64,000 bases of DNA from Tenacibaculum aiptasiae (GTDB lineage: Bacteria; Bacteroidota; Bacteroidia; Flavobacteriales; Flavobacteriaceae), in contig NZ_WAAU01000003.1 of NCBI RefSeq assembly GCF_008806755.1, positions 117,411-181,410 on the forward strand, in the 5' to 3' direction. The position numbers and the translations under genes were made by a program. Position 1 is the first letter of the stretch. Every line of letters begins with the position of its first letter. Positions 7,886-16,593 of this stretch are shown here, piece after piece. Under the pieces are notes generated by a model, which was given only the letters and a program-made list of their open reading frames with translations, did no database searches and was not told the DNA's origin.

Positions 7886-8389
7886 ATGAAACATAGAATA
7901 TTTGTATTCATATTTTTATTGAGTAGTCTTATTGCAAAAAGTCAAACTAGTAATATTATGACTTCCTCTGAATTTGAAGGAATCAAAATAAATACTACTA
8001 CTTTGGCTGATTTAAAAAAAACAAAAGGTAAACAATCTGCTGTTGAGAAATTATTAGGGCCTGCTGCTTCATTTAGTATGAACGAAACAGAAACTTATTA
8101 TTACTTCACATTTAATGGTTTAAAAGTAGATTTTTCTACTATGGGTAGTAAGCCTTTTGTAGAATCTTTTGAAATAAATAGTAATGCATCTTCTATTACA
8201 ATTAAAGGTGCTACTGTTACAATTGGAGATAACATTAGTAAATTAGGTAAAATTGTATTTAGCTTAGGTAGAAATGGTGCTAAAAGTATTTTATTTACTG
8301 AATGTGAAGATTGTGATGCTTTTATTAATATAGAATTTGATCAAGCTGCAAATACCATTACTAAAATTAGTTACATGGATATGTCTTAA
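7886..8389 (+). CDS. Secreted protein of unknown function
   Basis: This 167-residue protein carries a signal peptide (MKHRIFVFIFLLSSLIAKSQ, cleavage near residue 20). The mature part has an ALGxLKKTKG-like helix, a FSMNETETYYYFTFNGLKV strand pair and a Cys pair (CEDC) near residue 147 that could form a disulfide or bind a metal. The alternating pattern suggests a small alpha/beta periplasmic domain. I do not recognise a family. It has a consensus promoter of its own and is closed by the bidirectional terminator at 8412-8443, so it is a single-gene unit. Confidence 0.8.
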   Translation: MKHRIFVFIFLLSSLIAKSQTSNIMTSSEFEGIKINTTTLADLKKTKGKQSAVEKLLGPAASFSMNETETYYYFTFNGLKVDFSTMGSKPFVESFEINSNASSITIKGATVTIGDNISKLGKIVFSLGRNGAKSILFTECEDCDAFINIEFDQAANTITKISYMDMS

Positions 8390-8411
8390 AACAGACCTGT
8401 TATATAATATA

Positions 8412-8443
8412 AAACCCCGTAAGAGAATTCTTTTACGGGGTTT
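8412..8443. terminator. Bidirectional terminator between convergent genes
   Basis: An 11-bp perfect G+C-containing stem (arms AAACCCCGTAA at 8412-8422 and TTACGGGGTTT at 8433-8443) with further A/T pairing inside can stop transcription from both the secreted protein gene and the MFS gene. Confidence 0.85.
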
Positions 8444-8469
8444 ATTTTTATAGTGAAATTATAATAGTA

Positions 8470-9738
8470 CTATTCTATTTTCTCATGTGCTTCTAAATCC
8501 TTTGTTAGATCTAACTTTCGTAATGTTGGATTTAAAACACCTGTTGTAATTACCGTAATTAAGGTCATAGTTCCACCAAAAACTACTGCAGTAACCGTTC
8601 CCATTAATTTTGCAGTTAAACCGCTCTCAAACGCTCCTAACTCATTTGATGACCCAACAAACATAGAATTTACTGAAGCAACTCTACCTCTCATATGATC
8701 TGGTGTTTTTAATTGTAAAATAGTTTGTCTTATAACCATTGAAATTCCATCGGTAACACCGCTAAAAAACAAAGCTAATAAGGATACCCAAAAAATTGAT
8801 GAAAGTCCGAATACAATAATACATACTCCAAAGCCAAAAATGGCTGCTAGTAATTTCATACCAGCATTTTTACTAATTGGTATATATGCTGTAATTAACA
8901 TCGTTAAAGATGCTCCTACAGCTGGGGCTGCATATAAAATTCCAAAACCTGAAGCTCCAACATCCAATATATCTTTAGCAAATACAGGTAATAATGCAAT
9001 AGCTCCTCCAAACAATACCGAAATCATATCTAACGTAATAGCTCCTAAAATTACTTTTGTTTTAAACACAAATGAAATTCCTTCTTTTAAACTCTTTTTT
9101 ATTGGCTCCCCCTTTTTATGATTCATTATTGGCTTTTTCTTTATAAAGAATACAAATAATAAAGATATTACTACCAATAGAAAAACAATATTTAAAGAAA
9201 ATGGTACTCCACAAAAAGCTATTGTAAGTCCAGCAAAAGCAGGCCCTAAAACCTTAGCTACTTGCCAAGTAGAACTACTCCAAGTAGCTGCATTAGGGTA
9301 TAATTTTTTAGGTACAATTAGTGATATTAACGAAAAAATAGTAGGACCAAAAAATGAACGCAAGAACCCTCCAAAAAATACCAATGCATAAATGGAGTAT
9401 AAAACTGTATTAGAACTCCAATTTTCAACAAATTCAGGAGTAGTTAAAAAATACAAACCAAAACTTATTAAAGAAAATAAGGCTATACATAAAGCTAAGA
9501 GGTTTCTTTTTTCTTTTTGATCTACTATGTGTCCTGCAAATAACGCCATAGAAAATGCTGGAACAAATTCACAAGCCCCAATAATACCAAGACTTAATTC
9601 ACTTTCTGTCATGTCATATACCTTCCATTCAATAATAACAAACTGCATTGACCAAGCAAAAACCAATAAAAAACGCACTAAAAGAAAAATATTAAATTCC
9701 TTAATTCTTAGTGATGCGTAGGGATCTTTTTTATCCAT
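8470..9738 (-). CDS. Major facilitator superfamily transporter
   Basis: This 422-residue inner-membrane protein has about 10-12 hydrophobic segments spread evenly along its length, with a charged central loop (KKKPIMNHKKGEPIKK) near residue 200. The segments FGGFLRSFFGPTIFSLISLIV and DGISMVIRQTILQLKTPDHMRGRVASV place it in the MFS_3/enterobactin-exporter-like group of drug and siderophore exporters; the MRGRV motif after TM10 is typical. The N-terminus lacks a cleavable signal, as expected. The substrate cannot be read from sequence. It lies 9 bp downstream of the ACT-domain gene on the same strand and is probably co-transcribed with it. Confidence 0.9.
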   Translation of the reverse strand: MDKKDPYASLRIKEFNIFLLVRFLLVFAWSMQFVIIEWKVYDMTESELSLGIIGACEFVPAFSMALFAGHIVDQKEKRNLLALCIALFSLISFGLYFLTTPEFVENWSSNTVLYSIYALVFFGGFLRSFFGPTIFSLISLIVPKKLYPNAATWSSSTWQVAKVLGPAFAGLTIAFCGVPFSLNIVFLLVVISLLFVFFIKKKPIMNHKKGEPIKKSLKEGISFVFKTKVILGAITLDMISVLFGGAIALLPVFAKDILDVGASGFGILYAAPAVGASLTMLITAYIPISKNAGMKLLAAIFGFGVCIIVFGLSSIFWVSLLALFFSGVTDGISMVIRQTILQLKTPDHMRGRVASVNSMFVGSSNELGAFESGLTAKLMGTVTAVVFGGTMTLITVITTGVLNPTLRKLDLTKDLEAHEKIE

Positions 9739-9747
9739 TCTTTTGTT

Positions 9748-10407
9748 TTAATTCAGTTTTAAATCCATTAAAATGGCAAAAGTTTCATTAATATCTTGTT
9801 CTTTTACAACAATTGTCATTTCATGAGTTGTAGATATTACCTCTTGTACTGCTATGTTTGCCCAAGCAAACTGTTTTAAAATAAAATAGTAAACTCCTGA
9901 TTGCTCTAAGTTATCTTTTGGTAATTTTATTGTAATTGAAGCTAAATCATTAACATTATTAATTAACGTTTCACGTTTAAAAATTTCTTCAACATAAGGT
10001 TGTAAATTTTTACTCGTAACAATATTTGTTTCAAATATTCCTTGAGAAACCGTTAAGAAATAATCGTTACTATCTGCCGATTTACTTAAAATTTTAGCAA
10101 TCTCTTTTAATAATGAAGTTGTATTTTTAAACGTAAAATCGCATAAGTCAGAACGTACTATTACATCGCCTAAATCAAGAGCTAAACGTTTAATATTTTT
10201 ACGTACTCTTAATTCGTTAGCAGGTGATAGCCTGTTAATAGCCATCATTACTGCACCAACTTTTACTTCCTTTTTTAAAAGCTTTGATACTTCTGGTAAA
10301 ATTTCTCTAGCTAAAGAGGATACATTGATAAGCTTCTCATTTAAAGCTTCTTCAATAAACGGTGTCTTTCTAATTGTAATTTCTACAGCTTCTTGTATCG
10401 TTTTCAT
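9748..10407 (-). CDS. ACT-domain protein, aspartokinase-regulatory-like
   Basis: This 219-residue protein is soluble and has no kinase domain. The first 75 residues are helical (MKTIQEAVEITIRKTPFIEE, then SSLAREILPEVSKLL) and resemble a winged-helix or coiled module. The C-terminal region, about 110-219, shows an ACT-type pattern: SITIKLPKDNLEQSGVYYFI followed by FAWANIAVQEVISTTHEMTIVV, very like the second ACT domain of aspartate kinase. Flavobacterial homologues are often labelled aspartate kinase on that basis, which is misleading because catalytic residues are absent. A role in sensing an amino acid is an inference. The region upstream holds the structured RNA candidate. Confidence 0.75.
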   Translation of the reverse strand: MKTIQEAVEITIRKTPFIEEALNEKLINVSSLAREILPEVSKLLKKEVKVGAVMMAINRLSPANELRVRKNIKRLALDLGDVIVRSDLCDFTFKNTTSLLKEIAKILSKSADSNDYFLTVSQGIFETNIVTSKNLQPYVEEIFKRETLINNVNDLASITIKLPKDNLEQSGVYYFILKQFAWANIAVQEVISTTHEMTIVVKEQDINETFAILMDLKLN

Positions 10408-10498
10408 TATTGTTTGATTTTAAACGAATCTATAAAATTTTAAACTAACTGTAAAATTATTTCTCTAATTTAAATAAGAATATATTTTTACAAAAAAG

Positions 10499-10528
10499 TT
10501 TGTCAATCAGAATTTTAAATTAAATTTG
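10499..10528 (+). promoter_or_regulatory. Promoter reading rightwards into a gene-free stretch
   Basis: TTTG at 10499-10502 and TAAATTTG at 10521-10528 are separated by 18 bp and match both elements of the Bacteroidota consensus. It points away from the ACT gene and towards the 3' end of gpsA, where no rightward protein gene exists. The expected product is therefore a short noncoding transcript from about 10534. Confidence 0.6.
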
Positions 10529-10533
10529 TCGTT

Positions 10534-10633
10534 ATTGTAATTCGTTACAAAACCTACACACAACTCAATCTAGAAGCGATTGGTGAGTAGACTTCTTTTT
10601 ATTAAGAAGGATTATTTGTACAAATGCAGACAA
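10534..10633 (+). ncRNA. Structured small RNA candidate, possibly 6S-like
   Basis: Downstream of the promoter at 10499-10528 lies about 100 nt with strong folding potential. A long apical stem pairs 10554-10561 with 10583-10590 (7 of 8 pairs) and 10566-10570 with 10578-10582 (5 of 5), with a 4-nt bulge. A second hairpin pairs 10592-10597 with 10604-10609. A closing helix pairs 10546-10551 with 10615-10620. The 5' end can alternatively form TTGTAA-TTCG-TTACAA. A long apical stem, an open centre with a small hairpin on its 3' side and a basal helix recall 6S RNA, which binds RNA polymerase; the size resembles the short flavobacterial 6S type. I see no terminator at the 3' end. The family name is a guess; the fold and promoter are visible. 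Confidence 0.45.
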
Positions 10634-11629
10634 CTAATCTAATCTATTTGTTAACTTTAAAAACTCATCTTTCGCTTCTTTTTTGTCGTATAAGACATTA
10701 TAAACAGCGTCGATAATAGGAGTTTTTGCACCGTTTTTCTGATTAATTTTATAAGCACTCTTTGTAGCATAGTACCCTTCTGCAACCATACTCATTTCAA
10801 ACATAGCCGATTTTACAGTGTAACCTTTACCAATCATATTTCCAAACATTCTGTTTCTACTAAAAACTGAATATCCTGTAACTAATAAATCTCCTAAATA
10901 GGCCGAATTATTAATGTTACGTTTCATTTTATGAACCTTTTTAATAAATCGTTTCATTTCACGAATCGCATTACTCATCAATACCGATTGGAAATTATCT
11001 CCATAACCTAAACCATGCGCTATACCTGCAGCTATTGCATAGATGTTTTTTAACATGGCAGCATATTCTGTACCAATAATATCGTCAGATATTTTAGTTT
11101 TTATATAACGTCCAGCAATAAACTTACTTAAATCTTTTGCTTTTTGTTCGTCCTGACAAGCTAAGGTTAAGTACGATAATCGTTCCATAGCAACTTCTTC
11201 TGCATGGCAAGGACCAGTAATAACTCCTATGTTTTCAAAAGGCACATTATGAATATCATGGAAATGCTCACCTACTATTAATCCCGACTCGGGAACGATT
11301 CCTTTTATTGCCGAAAAAATAATTTTATTTTCAAGTGAAACAGACAATTTTTCTAGTTCAGTTTTTAGAAATGCTGATGGAATTGCAAAAATTAAAACAT
11401 CATAATTTTCTACAATGTAATTCATATCATCAGACAAATCTAATTGCTCTGGATGTAGTTCTGCAGAACTTAAATAACTAGGATTATGTTTATTACGTTT
11501 TATATGTTCAATAGCATATACACTTCGCATATACCAACCAATAGTATCTAGGTTTTCTGATAACATTTTTACAATAGCCGTAGCCCAACTTCCTCCACCT
11601 AAAACTGCTATCTTTTGATGTGTACTCAT
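10634..11629 (-). CDS. gpsA: NAD(P)+-dependent glycerol-3-phosphate dehydrogenase
   Basis: This 331-residue cytosolic enzyme reduces dihydroxyacetone phosphate to sn-glycerol 3-phosphate for phospholipid synthesis. The N-terminal Rossmann motif is IAVLGGGSWATAIVKML. The family signature GVITGPCHAEEVAMERLS follows at about residues 137-154, and the catalytic segment LKNIYAIAAGIAHGLGYGDN, which contains the key Lys, is at about 190-210. The length matches GpsA. Its stop codon touches the end of the structured RNA candidate. The upstream side is divergent from the small lipoprotein gene. Confidence 0.95.
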   Translation of the reverse strand: MSTHQKIAVLGGGSWATAIVKMLSENLDTIGWYMRSVYAIEHIKRNKHNPSYLSSAELHPEQLDLSDDMNYIVENYDVLIFAIPSAFLKTELEKLSVSLENKIIFSAIKGIVPESGLIVGEHFHDIHNVPFENIGVITGPCHAEEVAMERLSYLTLACQDEQKAKDLSKFIAGRYIKTKISDDIIGTEYAAMLKNIYAIAAGIAHGLGYGDNFQSVLMSNAIREMKRFIKKVHKMKRNINNSAYLGDLLVTGYSVFSRNRMFGNMIGKGYTVKSAMFEMSMVAEGYYATKSAYKINQKNGAKTPIIDAVYNVLYDKKEAKDEFLKLTNRLD

Positions 11630-11695
11630 AGTAGTATTTTATTTCTAAGACAAAATTAATAAAACTATAAACTACTATCTATAACTTAAAGGTAT

Positions 11696-11703
11696 TATAT
11701 TTG
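11696..11703 (+). promoter_or_regulatory. -7 promoter element
   Basis: TATATTTG fits the TAnnTTTG consensus and is 20 bp upstream of the lipoprotein start at 11724. I see no clear -33 TTG at the right distance. Confidence 0.45.
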
Positions 11704-11723
11704 AAGGTTGAAAAAAATGAAAA

Positions 11724-12173
11724 ATGAAAACCTTCAAAATTGCGCTTATTTTCTTAATATTTCTTTCATCTTGTATTAAAAAAAAAGAACCCTGTGAAGA
11801 ATATTCTGAACCTTATTATTCATCTAAACTTATAAACTTTTCTTACCAATATCATAACACTAAAATTAAAGGAGAAAATATTACCATAAGAAATTCTTTT
11901 GAAAAATTAATTTCTCAAGAACATAATATTATTCCCGAAAACGGTATGATTATTTTGAAAATACATATCGATAAATTTGGCGTTTTTTGCAATCAGGAAA
12001 ACTTTCAAATTGATGAAAATTATCAGCCAGTATCTTTTAATAATGGAGAACTTATAAAGAAAATTGAAACAGTTTCAAGTAACTTATCTGGCTGGCAAAA
12101 TGATACCGAGACCAAAACATTTTATTTAATTCGTTTAAAAATTAAAGATGGAATTATTAAAGAAATTTTTTAA
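11724..12173 (+). CDS. Small lipoprotein of unknown function
   Basis: This 149-residue protein starts with MKTFKIALIFLIFLSSC, a lipoprotein signal with Cys17. The mature part contains SQEHNIIPENGMIILKIHIDKFGVFCNQENFQIDENYQPV, in which the strand-turn-strand pattern resembles the C-terminal domain of TonB-like proteins (a variable strand, then 'V...G.V....'), and a Trp-Gln segment before a long final strand. Homology to TonB is possible but unproven. It overlaps the next gene by 26 bp, which implies coupled translation. Confidence 0.75.
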   Translation: MKTFKIALIFLIFLSSCIKKKEPCEEYSEPYYSSKLINFSYQYHNTKIKGENITIRNSFEKLISQEHNIIPENGMIILKIHIDKFGVFCNQENFQIDENYQPVSFNNGELIKKIETVSSNLSGWQNDTETKTFYLIRLKIKDGIIKEIF

Positions 12174-12927
12174 AGCAATAGGTGCTTTATTATTCATTTT
12201 TGTAATAGGTATCTTAGGTTATTTATATTTTTGTAATAAAATTTACCAAAAAGAATATGCTGAAAAAGCTAAAAAAATTGAAGCTTTTGAAAGTACAGAT
12301 AGTAACGATTATTATAAATATTCTATAGATTTTAATAAAGCTGGAGATTTTACTACTGGTTTTAAATATTTAAATAAAGCTGTAGAACTAGAACCTGAAA
12401 AACATCTTGGGTACAGAGGGTGGATAAATTTAAGAAAACTCAGAAATTATGATAAAGCCTTATCAGATTTTAATAAACTTGATAGTTTAACGCCAAATTT
12501 TGTTGATGCGCCTTGGAATGAAGATATTGACTTTTTAAGAGGTGAATGTTATTTTGGTAAAAAAGATTATAATACATCTATAATTTACTTTAATCAAAGT
12601 ATAATAAACCAAAATGGAGATGAATGGGTAGATATACAAACTTTTGTTTATTTAGGCATCTCTCAATTTAAATTAAATAATTATGAAAAAGCTATTAATG
12701 AATTAAAAAGAGCTTTAAAACAATCAGAATATACTTGTGAAGCTCATTATTGGTTAGCTAAAACCTATTTAAAATTGAAAAAAATTAAAAAAGCTAATTA
12801 TCATATTTTAAAAGCTGAGGAATATATAGATTATAAGAGAGAAGATTTTTATAATGAATTTTTAAATGAAATATATTTATCCGAAATTATAGATCTAAAA
12901 CTACAAATGAATAAAATAAAAATATGA
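12148..12927 (+). CDS. TPR protein with an N-terminal membrane anchor
   Basis: This 259-residue protein has one hydrophobic segment at about residues 10-28 and then at least four tetratricopeptide-like helical pairs: [62 protein letters not shown] and [33 protein letters not shown]. It is probably anchored in the inner membrane with the repeats outside and acts as a protein-interaction scaffold. It overlaps the upstream lipoprotein gene by 26 bp and the dut gene downstream by 4 bp (ATGA), so the three form one operon; the link to dut is probably only positional. Confidence 0.85.
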   Translation: MELLKKFFKAIGALLFIFVIGILGYLYFCNKIYQKEYAEKAKKIEAFESTDSNDYYKYSIDFNKAGDFTTGFKYLNKAVELEPEKHLGYRGWINLRKLRNYDKALSDFNKLDSLTPNFVDAPWNEDIDFLRGECYFGKKDYNTSIIYFNQSIINQNGDEWVDIQTFVYLGISQFKLNNYEKAINELKRALKQSEYTCEAHYWLAKTYLKLKKIKKANYHILKAEEYIDYKREDFYNEFLNEIYLSEIIDLKLQMNKIKI

Positions 12928-13355
12928 ACGTACAAATAATTAACAAATCAAAACACCAAACTCCTGCTTATGAGACTGAAGGTTCGGCTGGTATGGACTT
13001 ACGTGCCAATATTGATGCTGCTATAACTTTAAAGCCATTAGAAAGAGCTATTATTAAAACTGGTTTATTTATAGCTTTGCCGCAGGGTTATGAAGCACAG
13101 GTACGTCCGCGAAGCGGACTCGCTGCCAAAAAAGGAATTACTGTTTTAAATGCTCCAGGTACTGTTGATGCTGATTATAGAGGCGAAATTGGAGTAATTT
13201 TAGTAAACTTATCTAACGAAGATTTTATAGTTAACGATGGAGAACGTATTGCACAACTTGTTATTGCTAAACACGAACGTGTAAACTGGCAAGAAGTTAC
13301 GGTTTTAGACGAAACTGAACGTGGTGCTGGTGGTTTTGGTAGTACTGGAGTTTAA
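12924..13355 (+). CDS. dut: Deoxyuridine 5'-triphosphate nucleotidohydrolase (dUTPase)
   Basis: This 143-residue enzyme hydrolyses dUTP to dUMP and pyrophosphate, keeping uracil out of DNA and supplying dUMP for thymidylate synthesis. All five motifs of trimeric dUTPases are visible: SAGMDLRAN, the [12 protein letters not shown] phosphate-binding motif, [14 protein letters not shown] with the catalytic Asp, GERIAQLVI, and the C-terminal [11 protein letters not shown] that closes over the active site. The start overlaps the stop of the TPR gene by ATGA. The 3' end overlaps the convergent GNAT gene by 4 bp. Confidence 0.97.
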   Translation: MNVQIINKSKHQTPAYETEGSAGMDLRANIDAAITLKPLERAIIKTGLFIALPQGYEAQVRPRSGLAAKKGITVLNAPGTVDADYRGEIGVILVNLSNEDFIVNDGERIAQLVIAKHERVNWQEVTVLDETERGAGGFGSTGV

Positions 13356-13891
13356 TTCAACTTTTTGTAAAGTTGGCTCATTTTTCTGACATTATCATAC
13401 AACAAGTCAAAATCTAAAAAACAATGTGAATGATATTGGTATCCTTGTTTTTTATAAAACTTAAACGCTTGTGGTTTTTCATCCATAGCATCTAGCCAAA
13501 TAAGTTCATATTGTTTTTTTATTGCTTCTTTTTCTAACCAAGTTAATAAGGATTTTCCTATACCATTCCCTTGTACTTTTGAATGTAAATATATTCTATG
13601 CAATTTTACACTTCTTTGATCTTCAAAACCAGCTAACTTCTTATCCCAAAGAATTCTAAAATTACCTATTATTTCATTTTTAAATAGCACAAAATAATAC
13701 GCAGCGTTTTCTTCTAAAAGTTCTTTTTTTATATTCTCTTTTGAATACTGACTATCCAAATACCAACTTCCATCATCTTTCCAGAAATGATTATAAGCAG
13801 CTGGATAAACTTCTTTCATTAATGTAAAAAGAGACTCCGAATCTGTAATCGAAATCTCTTTTAATTGTATGTTTTCTGATATGTTTATCAA
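13352..13891 (-). CDS. GNAT family N-acetyltransferase
   Basis: This 179-residue protein has the GNAT fold: an acceptor-side N-terminal half, then [27 protein letters not shown] at about residues 97-123, where Q-G-N-G-I-G binds the acetyl-CoA pyrophosphate, and a late [11 protein letters not shown] motif. The substrate is unknown. It is convergent with dut, overlapping it by 4 bp, and lies 2 bp from the end of the downstream-reading amidohydrolase region, so it is probably the last gene of a leftward unit that starts with the AraC regulator. Confidence 0.88.
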   Translation of the reverse strand: MINISENIQLKEISITDSESLFTLMKEVYPAAYNHFWKDDGSWYLDSQYSKENIKKELLEENAAYYFVLFKNEIIGNFRILWDKKLAGFEDQRSVKLHRIYLHSKVQGNGIGKSLLTWLEKEAIKKQYELIWLDAMDEKPQAFKFYKKQGYQYHSHCFLDFDLLYDNVRKMSQLYKKLN

Positions 13892-13893
13892 GG

Positions 13894-15585
13894 CTATTTT
13901 TTATAAATTTCTTTCCCGTTAAAAATAGTCAAAATAACTTTTGTTTGTTTAATTTGAGAGGTAGAAATTGTAAAAATATCTCGATCTAAAACTACAAAGT
14001 CTGCCAACTTCCCTACTTCCAATGAACCTACTTTATTTTCTTGTCTCATTACATAGGCTCCATTAATTGTATACGCTTTAATTGCTTCTTCTAAACTTAT
14101 ATTTTGTGGAGATCTTGTAACTGCATTTTGAAGTCCAATGAATGGATTTAATGAACTCACATTCCAATCGCTACTTAAAGTTAACCTAGCTCCCGCTTCT
14201 TTTAATGATTTTATTGGAACTTGATTATCAGCCAACGTACTTCCTAACAAATGATTATTATGATGCCAATTTTGTGGTTGCGTAAAATCTCCAGCTACTT
14301 GCGCATCTGCTGTTACGTTTAATTGTTTAAATCTGTTCATATCTGATAAAGAAACCATTTCAACATGTGTTAAACGATGCCTTCCCTTATCTGATCCACT
14401 TTTTTGAATAGCGTTTAAAGCTTCTGTAACTCCCCTGTCGCCAATAGCATGTATATGAAAATCAAAACCAACCGATTCTAGTTCCTGAACATACTTTGCT
14501 ATTCTGTTTTCAGTAAAATAATTCAATCCATTATTGGTAGGTTGATTAAAATAGTCTTCTTTATAGTTACTGTGTAAAGCTGCTGTTGTATTATGTGTTA
14601 TACCATCTGAATACAATTTAATTTGATTAATTTTTAATAAACTGTTTTCATTATTTTCAAATAATGTTTTTAGTGATGCTATTTGACTTGCATCATCAGC
14701 TGTAGGATATGCCCATAAACCTAAATTAAAACGAGCTGTTAGTTTACCATTATCTGCTAAATTTTTCCATGTTTTATGCTGATCTCTTTTCCAATAAGTT
14801 CTCGCGTCAGAAACTGATGTTATTCCATGTTTTGCTAGCTCTGGTAAAACATAAGAAACCATCCCATCATATTCTCCATTCGCATCTTTTAAAGCAGTTA
14901 ATGCTTGCTGATAAACTAGGTCTCCAGCATTGTCTATTAGAACTCCATTTAAAGCGCCGTTGTCTTTCATTATAATTCCGCCTTGCGGATTTTTGCTCGC
15001 CCCCGTAATTCCTGCCATTTCTAAACCTTTTGAATTGATCCACATAGAGTGCGATGTTTGTTCCATAATAATTACTGGCCTATCTGAAACTGCTTCATCT
15101 ATAATTTCTAACGGACTTCTTTGAGCGTCAAATAATGCTCCTATTGAATGTCCAAAACCTATTAACCACTTTACATTTGGATTATCTTGAGCTGCCTTTT
15201 TTATTATTGATATATAATTTTCTGCATCACTTTCGTTTTCATTTAATGTAAAAACAGTAGTTGTCGATCCTACTTCCATTGGATGCATATGAACATCATG
15301 AAAACCTGGTAATACTAACTTTCCTTTTAAATTAATTTTTTCAGCTCCTTTTTCTATCTTTTGCTCTGCTTCAGAATTAGAACCTACAAAAACTATTTTA
15401 TTTTTTTCAATAATTAAGGCTTCAGCCCATGGTTGAGCTTCATTTACTGTAAATATTTTTCCGTTATAATACATTTTTTGTGTACTAGAATTGTCTTTTA
15501 TTACAGCTATATCTTCTTTTTTACTACAAGAGTTTGAAGTTAGTATTAAGCTAAAAAATATGATTAATAATTTCATTTTCTTCAT
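13894..15585 (-). CDS. Lipoprotein amidohydrolase (amidohydrolase 3 / YtcJ family)
   Basis: This 563-residue protein starts MKKMKLLIIFFSLILTSNSC, a lipoprotein signal with Cys20, so the enzyme is probably periplasmic. I chose the ATG at 15585; a non-ATG start 24 bp upstream would overlap the AraC gene. The metal site is typical for the family: PGFHDVHMHP early (His-x-His), DFHIHAIGDRGV with two His late, RLTHVEMVS, and SDWNVSSLNP with the catalytic Asp. YtcJ-type enzymes hydrolyse amides or cyclic amides with uncertain natural substrates. It lies directly downstream of the AraC-GyrI regulator and upstream of a GNAT gene on the same strand. Confidence 0.88.
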   Translation of the reverse strand: MKKMKLLIIFFSLILTSNSCSKKEDIAVIKDNSSTQKMYYNGKIFTVNEAQPWAEALIIEKNKIVFVGSNSEAEQKIEKGAEKINLKGKLVLPGFHDVHMHPMEVGSTTTVFTLNENESDAENYISIIKKAAQDNPNVKWLIGFGHSIGALFDAQRSPLEIIDEAVSDRPVIIMEQTSHSMWINSKGLEMAGITGASKNPQGGIIMKDNGALNGVLIDNAGDLVYQQALTALKDANGEYDGMVSYVLPELAKHGITSVSDARTYWKRDQHKTWKNLADNGKLTARFNLGLWAYPTADDASQIASLKTLFENNENSLLKINQIKLYSDGITHNTTAALHSNYKEDYFNQPTNNGLNYFTENRIAKYVQELESVGFDFHIHAIGDRGVTEALNAIQKSGSDKGRHRLTHVEMVSLSDMNRFKQLNVTADAQVAGDFTQPQNWHHNNHLLGSTLADNQVPIKSLKEAGARLTLSSDWNVSSLNPFIGLQNAVTRSPQNISLEEAIKAYTINGAYVMRQENKVGSLEVGKLADFVVLDRDIFTISTSQIKQTKVILTIFNGKEIYKK

Positions 15586-15605
15586 TTTAATGTCGATTTT
15601 AAAAA

Positions 15606-16466
15606 TCAACCTTTTAAGGGTACATAAATTTCTGTTTCGTATTCTTTTGGATTCTCTGTATGAGATTCGTGTTTTGTATAAAATTCTAAAAAAGGATCTT
15701 CTGATATTTCTTTGTCAGTTGCAAATAACCAACTACTAAATATTTTATCGTAGGTTTTACTTATTGATTTATAATCTCCTACATGTGTAAAGACAGCATA
15801 TTTCTTACTTGGTATGTTCTTTACTTTAAATTTTTTATCTGGTATTTTTAAAGTATCATCAATTACTAAACAAGCATCGTAATTATAGTTTATACTTTCT
15901 GAAATAATAGGTTCGTCCCAAATTATTCCAAAAGATTCTAGCTCTTCTATTTCAACTTTATAGCTTTCAACTTCTTCTAATAACTGATCCCAAATTTCAT
16001 CAACCTTAGTACTATAATAATCTCCTTTATACGTTTTATACACTACTTTTTTGGTTTCTAAAACAGTAATTCTGTCTTCATAAAAAGGCATAATTGTATT
16101 TGTTTTATTACTATTTTTTTTAAGAATTTCTTCTTTTCTATTTCTATAAATAGCTGGTGTAATTCCAAAATGTTTTTTAAATGATTTACTAAAAGATTGT
16201 ACGTCCGAATAGCCAACATTTTCTGCTATTTGCTTGATTTCATCTTTTGTAAACAACAACATTTTAGCGCCATTTTCTATTTTTAATCTTGTTACATAAG
16301 CTCCTATAGTTTCATTATAATATGCTTTGAAAATACGTTGAAGATTTCTGTACGAGAAATTAGATAGCTCTTCCAATTCTTCTATTAAAATCTTTTTATT
16401 GTATTGGGTTCTTACATAGGAAACTACCTGTTGCAATCGGCTTTTATAGAATTCTTTTGTTTCCAT
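15606..16466 (-). CDS. AraC family regulator with a C-terminal GyrI-like ligand domain
   Basis: This 286-residue protein has two AraC helix-turn-helix motifs at the N-terminus: ELEELSNFSYRNLQRIFKAY and EIKQIAENVGYSDVQSFSKSFKKHFGITPAIYR, the latter being the family signature. From about residue 120 the sequence (VLETKKVVYKTYKGDYY, then IWDEPIISESINYNYDACLVID and KKYAVFTHVGDY) matches the GyrI-like small-molecule binding domain found in Rob, SbmC and BmrR. Such regulators sense hydrophobic or cationic compounds. It is the first gene of a leftward unit with the amidohydrolase and GNAT genes, which it may control. Confidence 0.92.
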   Translation of the reverse strand: METKEFYKSRLQQVVSYVRTQYNKKILIEELEELSNFSYRNLQRIFKAYYNETIGAYVTRLKIENGAKMLLFTKDEIKQIAENVGYSDVQSFSKSFKKHFGITPAIYRNRKEEILKKNSNKTNTIMPFYEDRITVLETKKVVYKTYKGDYYSTKVDEIWDQLLEEVESYKVEIEELESFGIIWDEPIISESINYNYDACLVIDDTLKIPDKKFKVKNIPSKKYAVFTHVGDYKSISKTYDKIFSSWLFATDKEISEDPFLEFYTKHESHTENPKEYETEIYVPLKG

Positions 16467-16535
16467 ACTGCAAATGTAAAAGGAAGGTTTAGTTTAGGTT
16501 TTGTCTTAAATTGACAACTTAAAATATACAAAAAA

Positions 16536-16561
16536 AAGCTGTTGAAATATTTCAACAGCTT
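16536..16561 (-). terminator. Terminator of recA
   Basis: A perfect inverted repeat (arms AAGCTGTTGAA and TTCAACAGCTT) with a short loop is followed, on the minus strand, by a run of seven or more T. It sits 32 bp after the recA stop codon. Confidence 0.88.
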
Positions 16562-16593
16562 CTTAGTAGTAGTTTGAACTTTTAATTTAAAAC

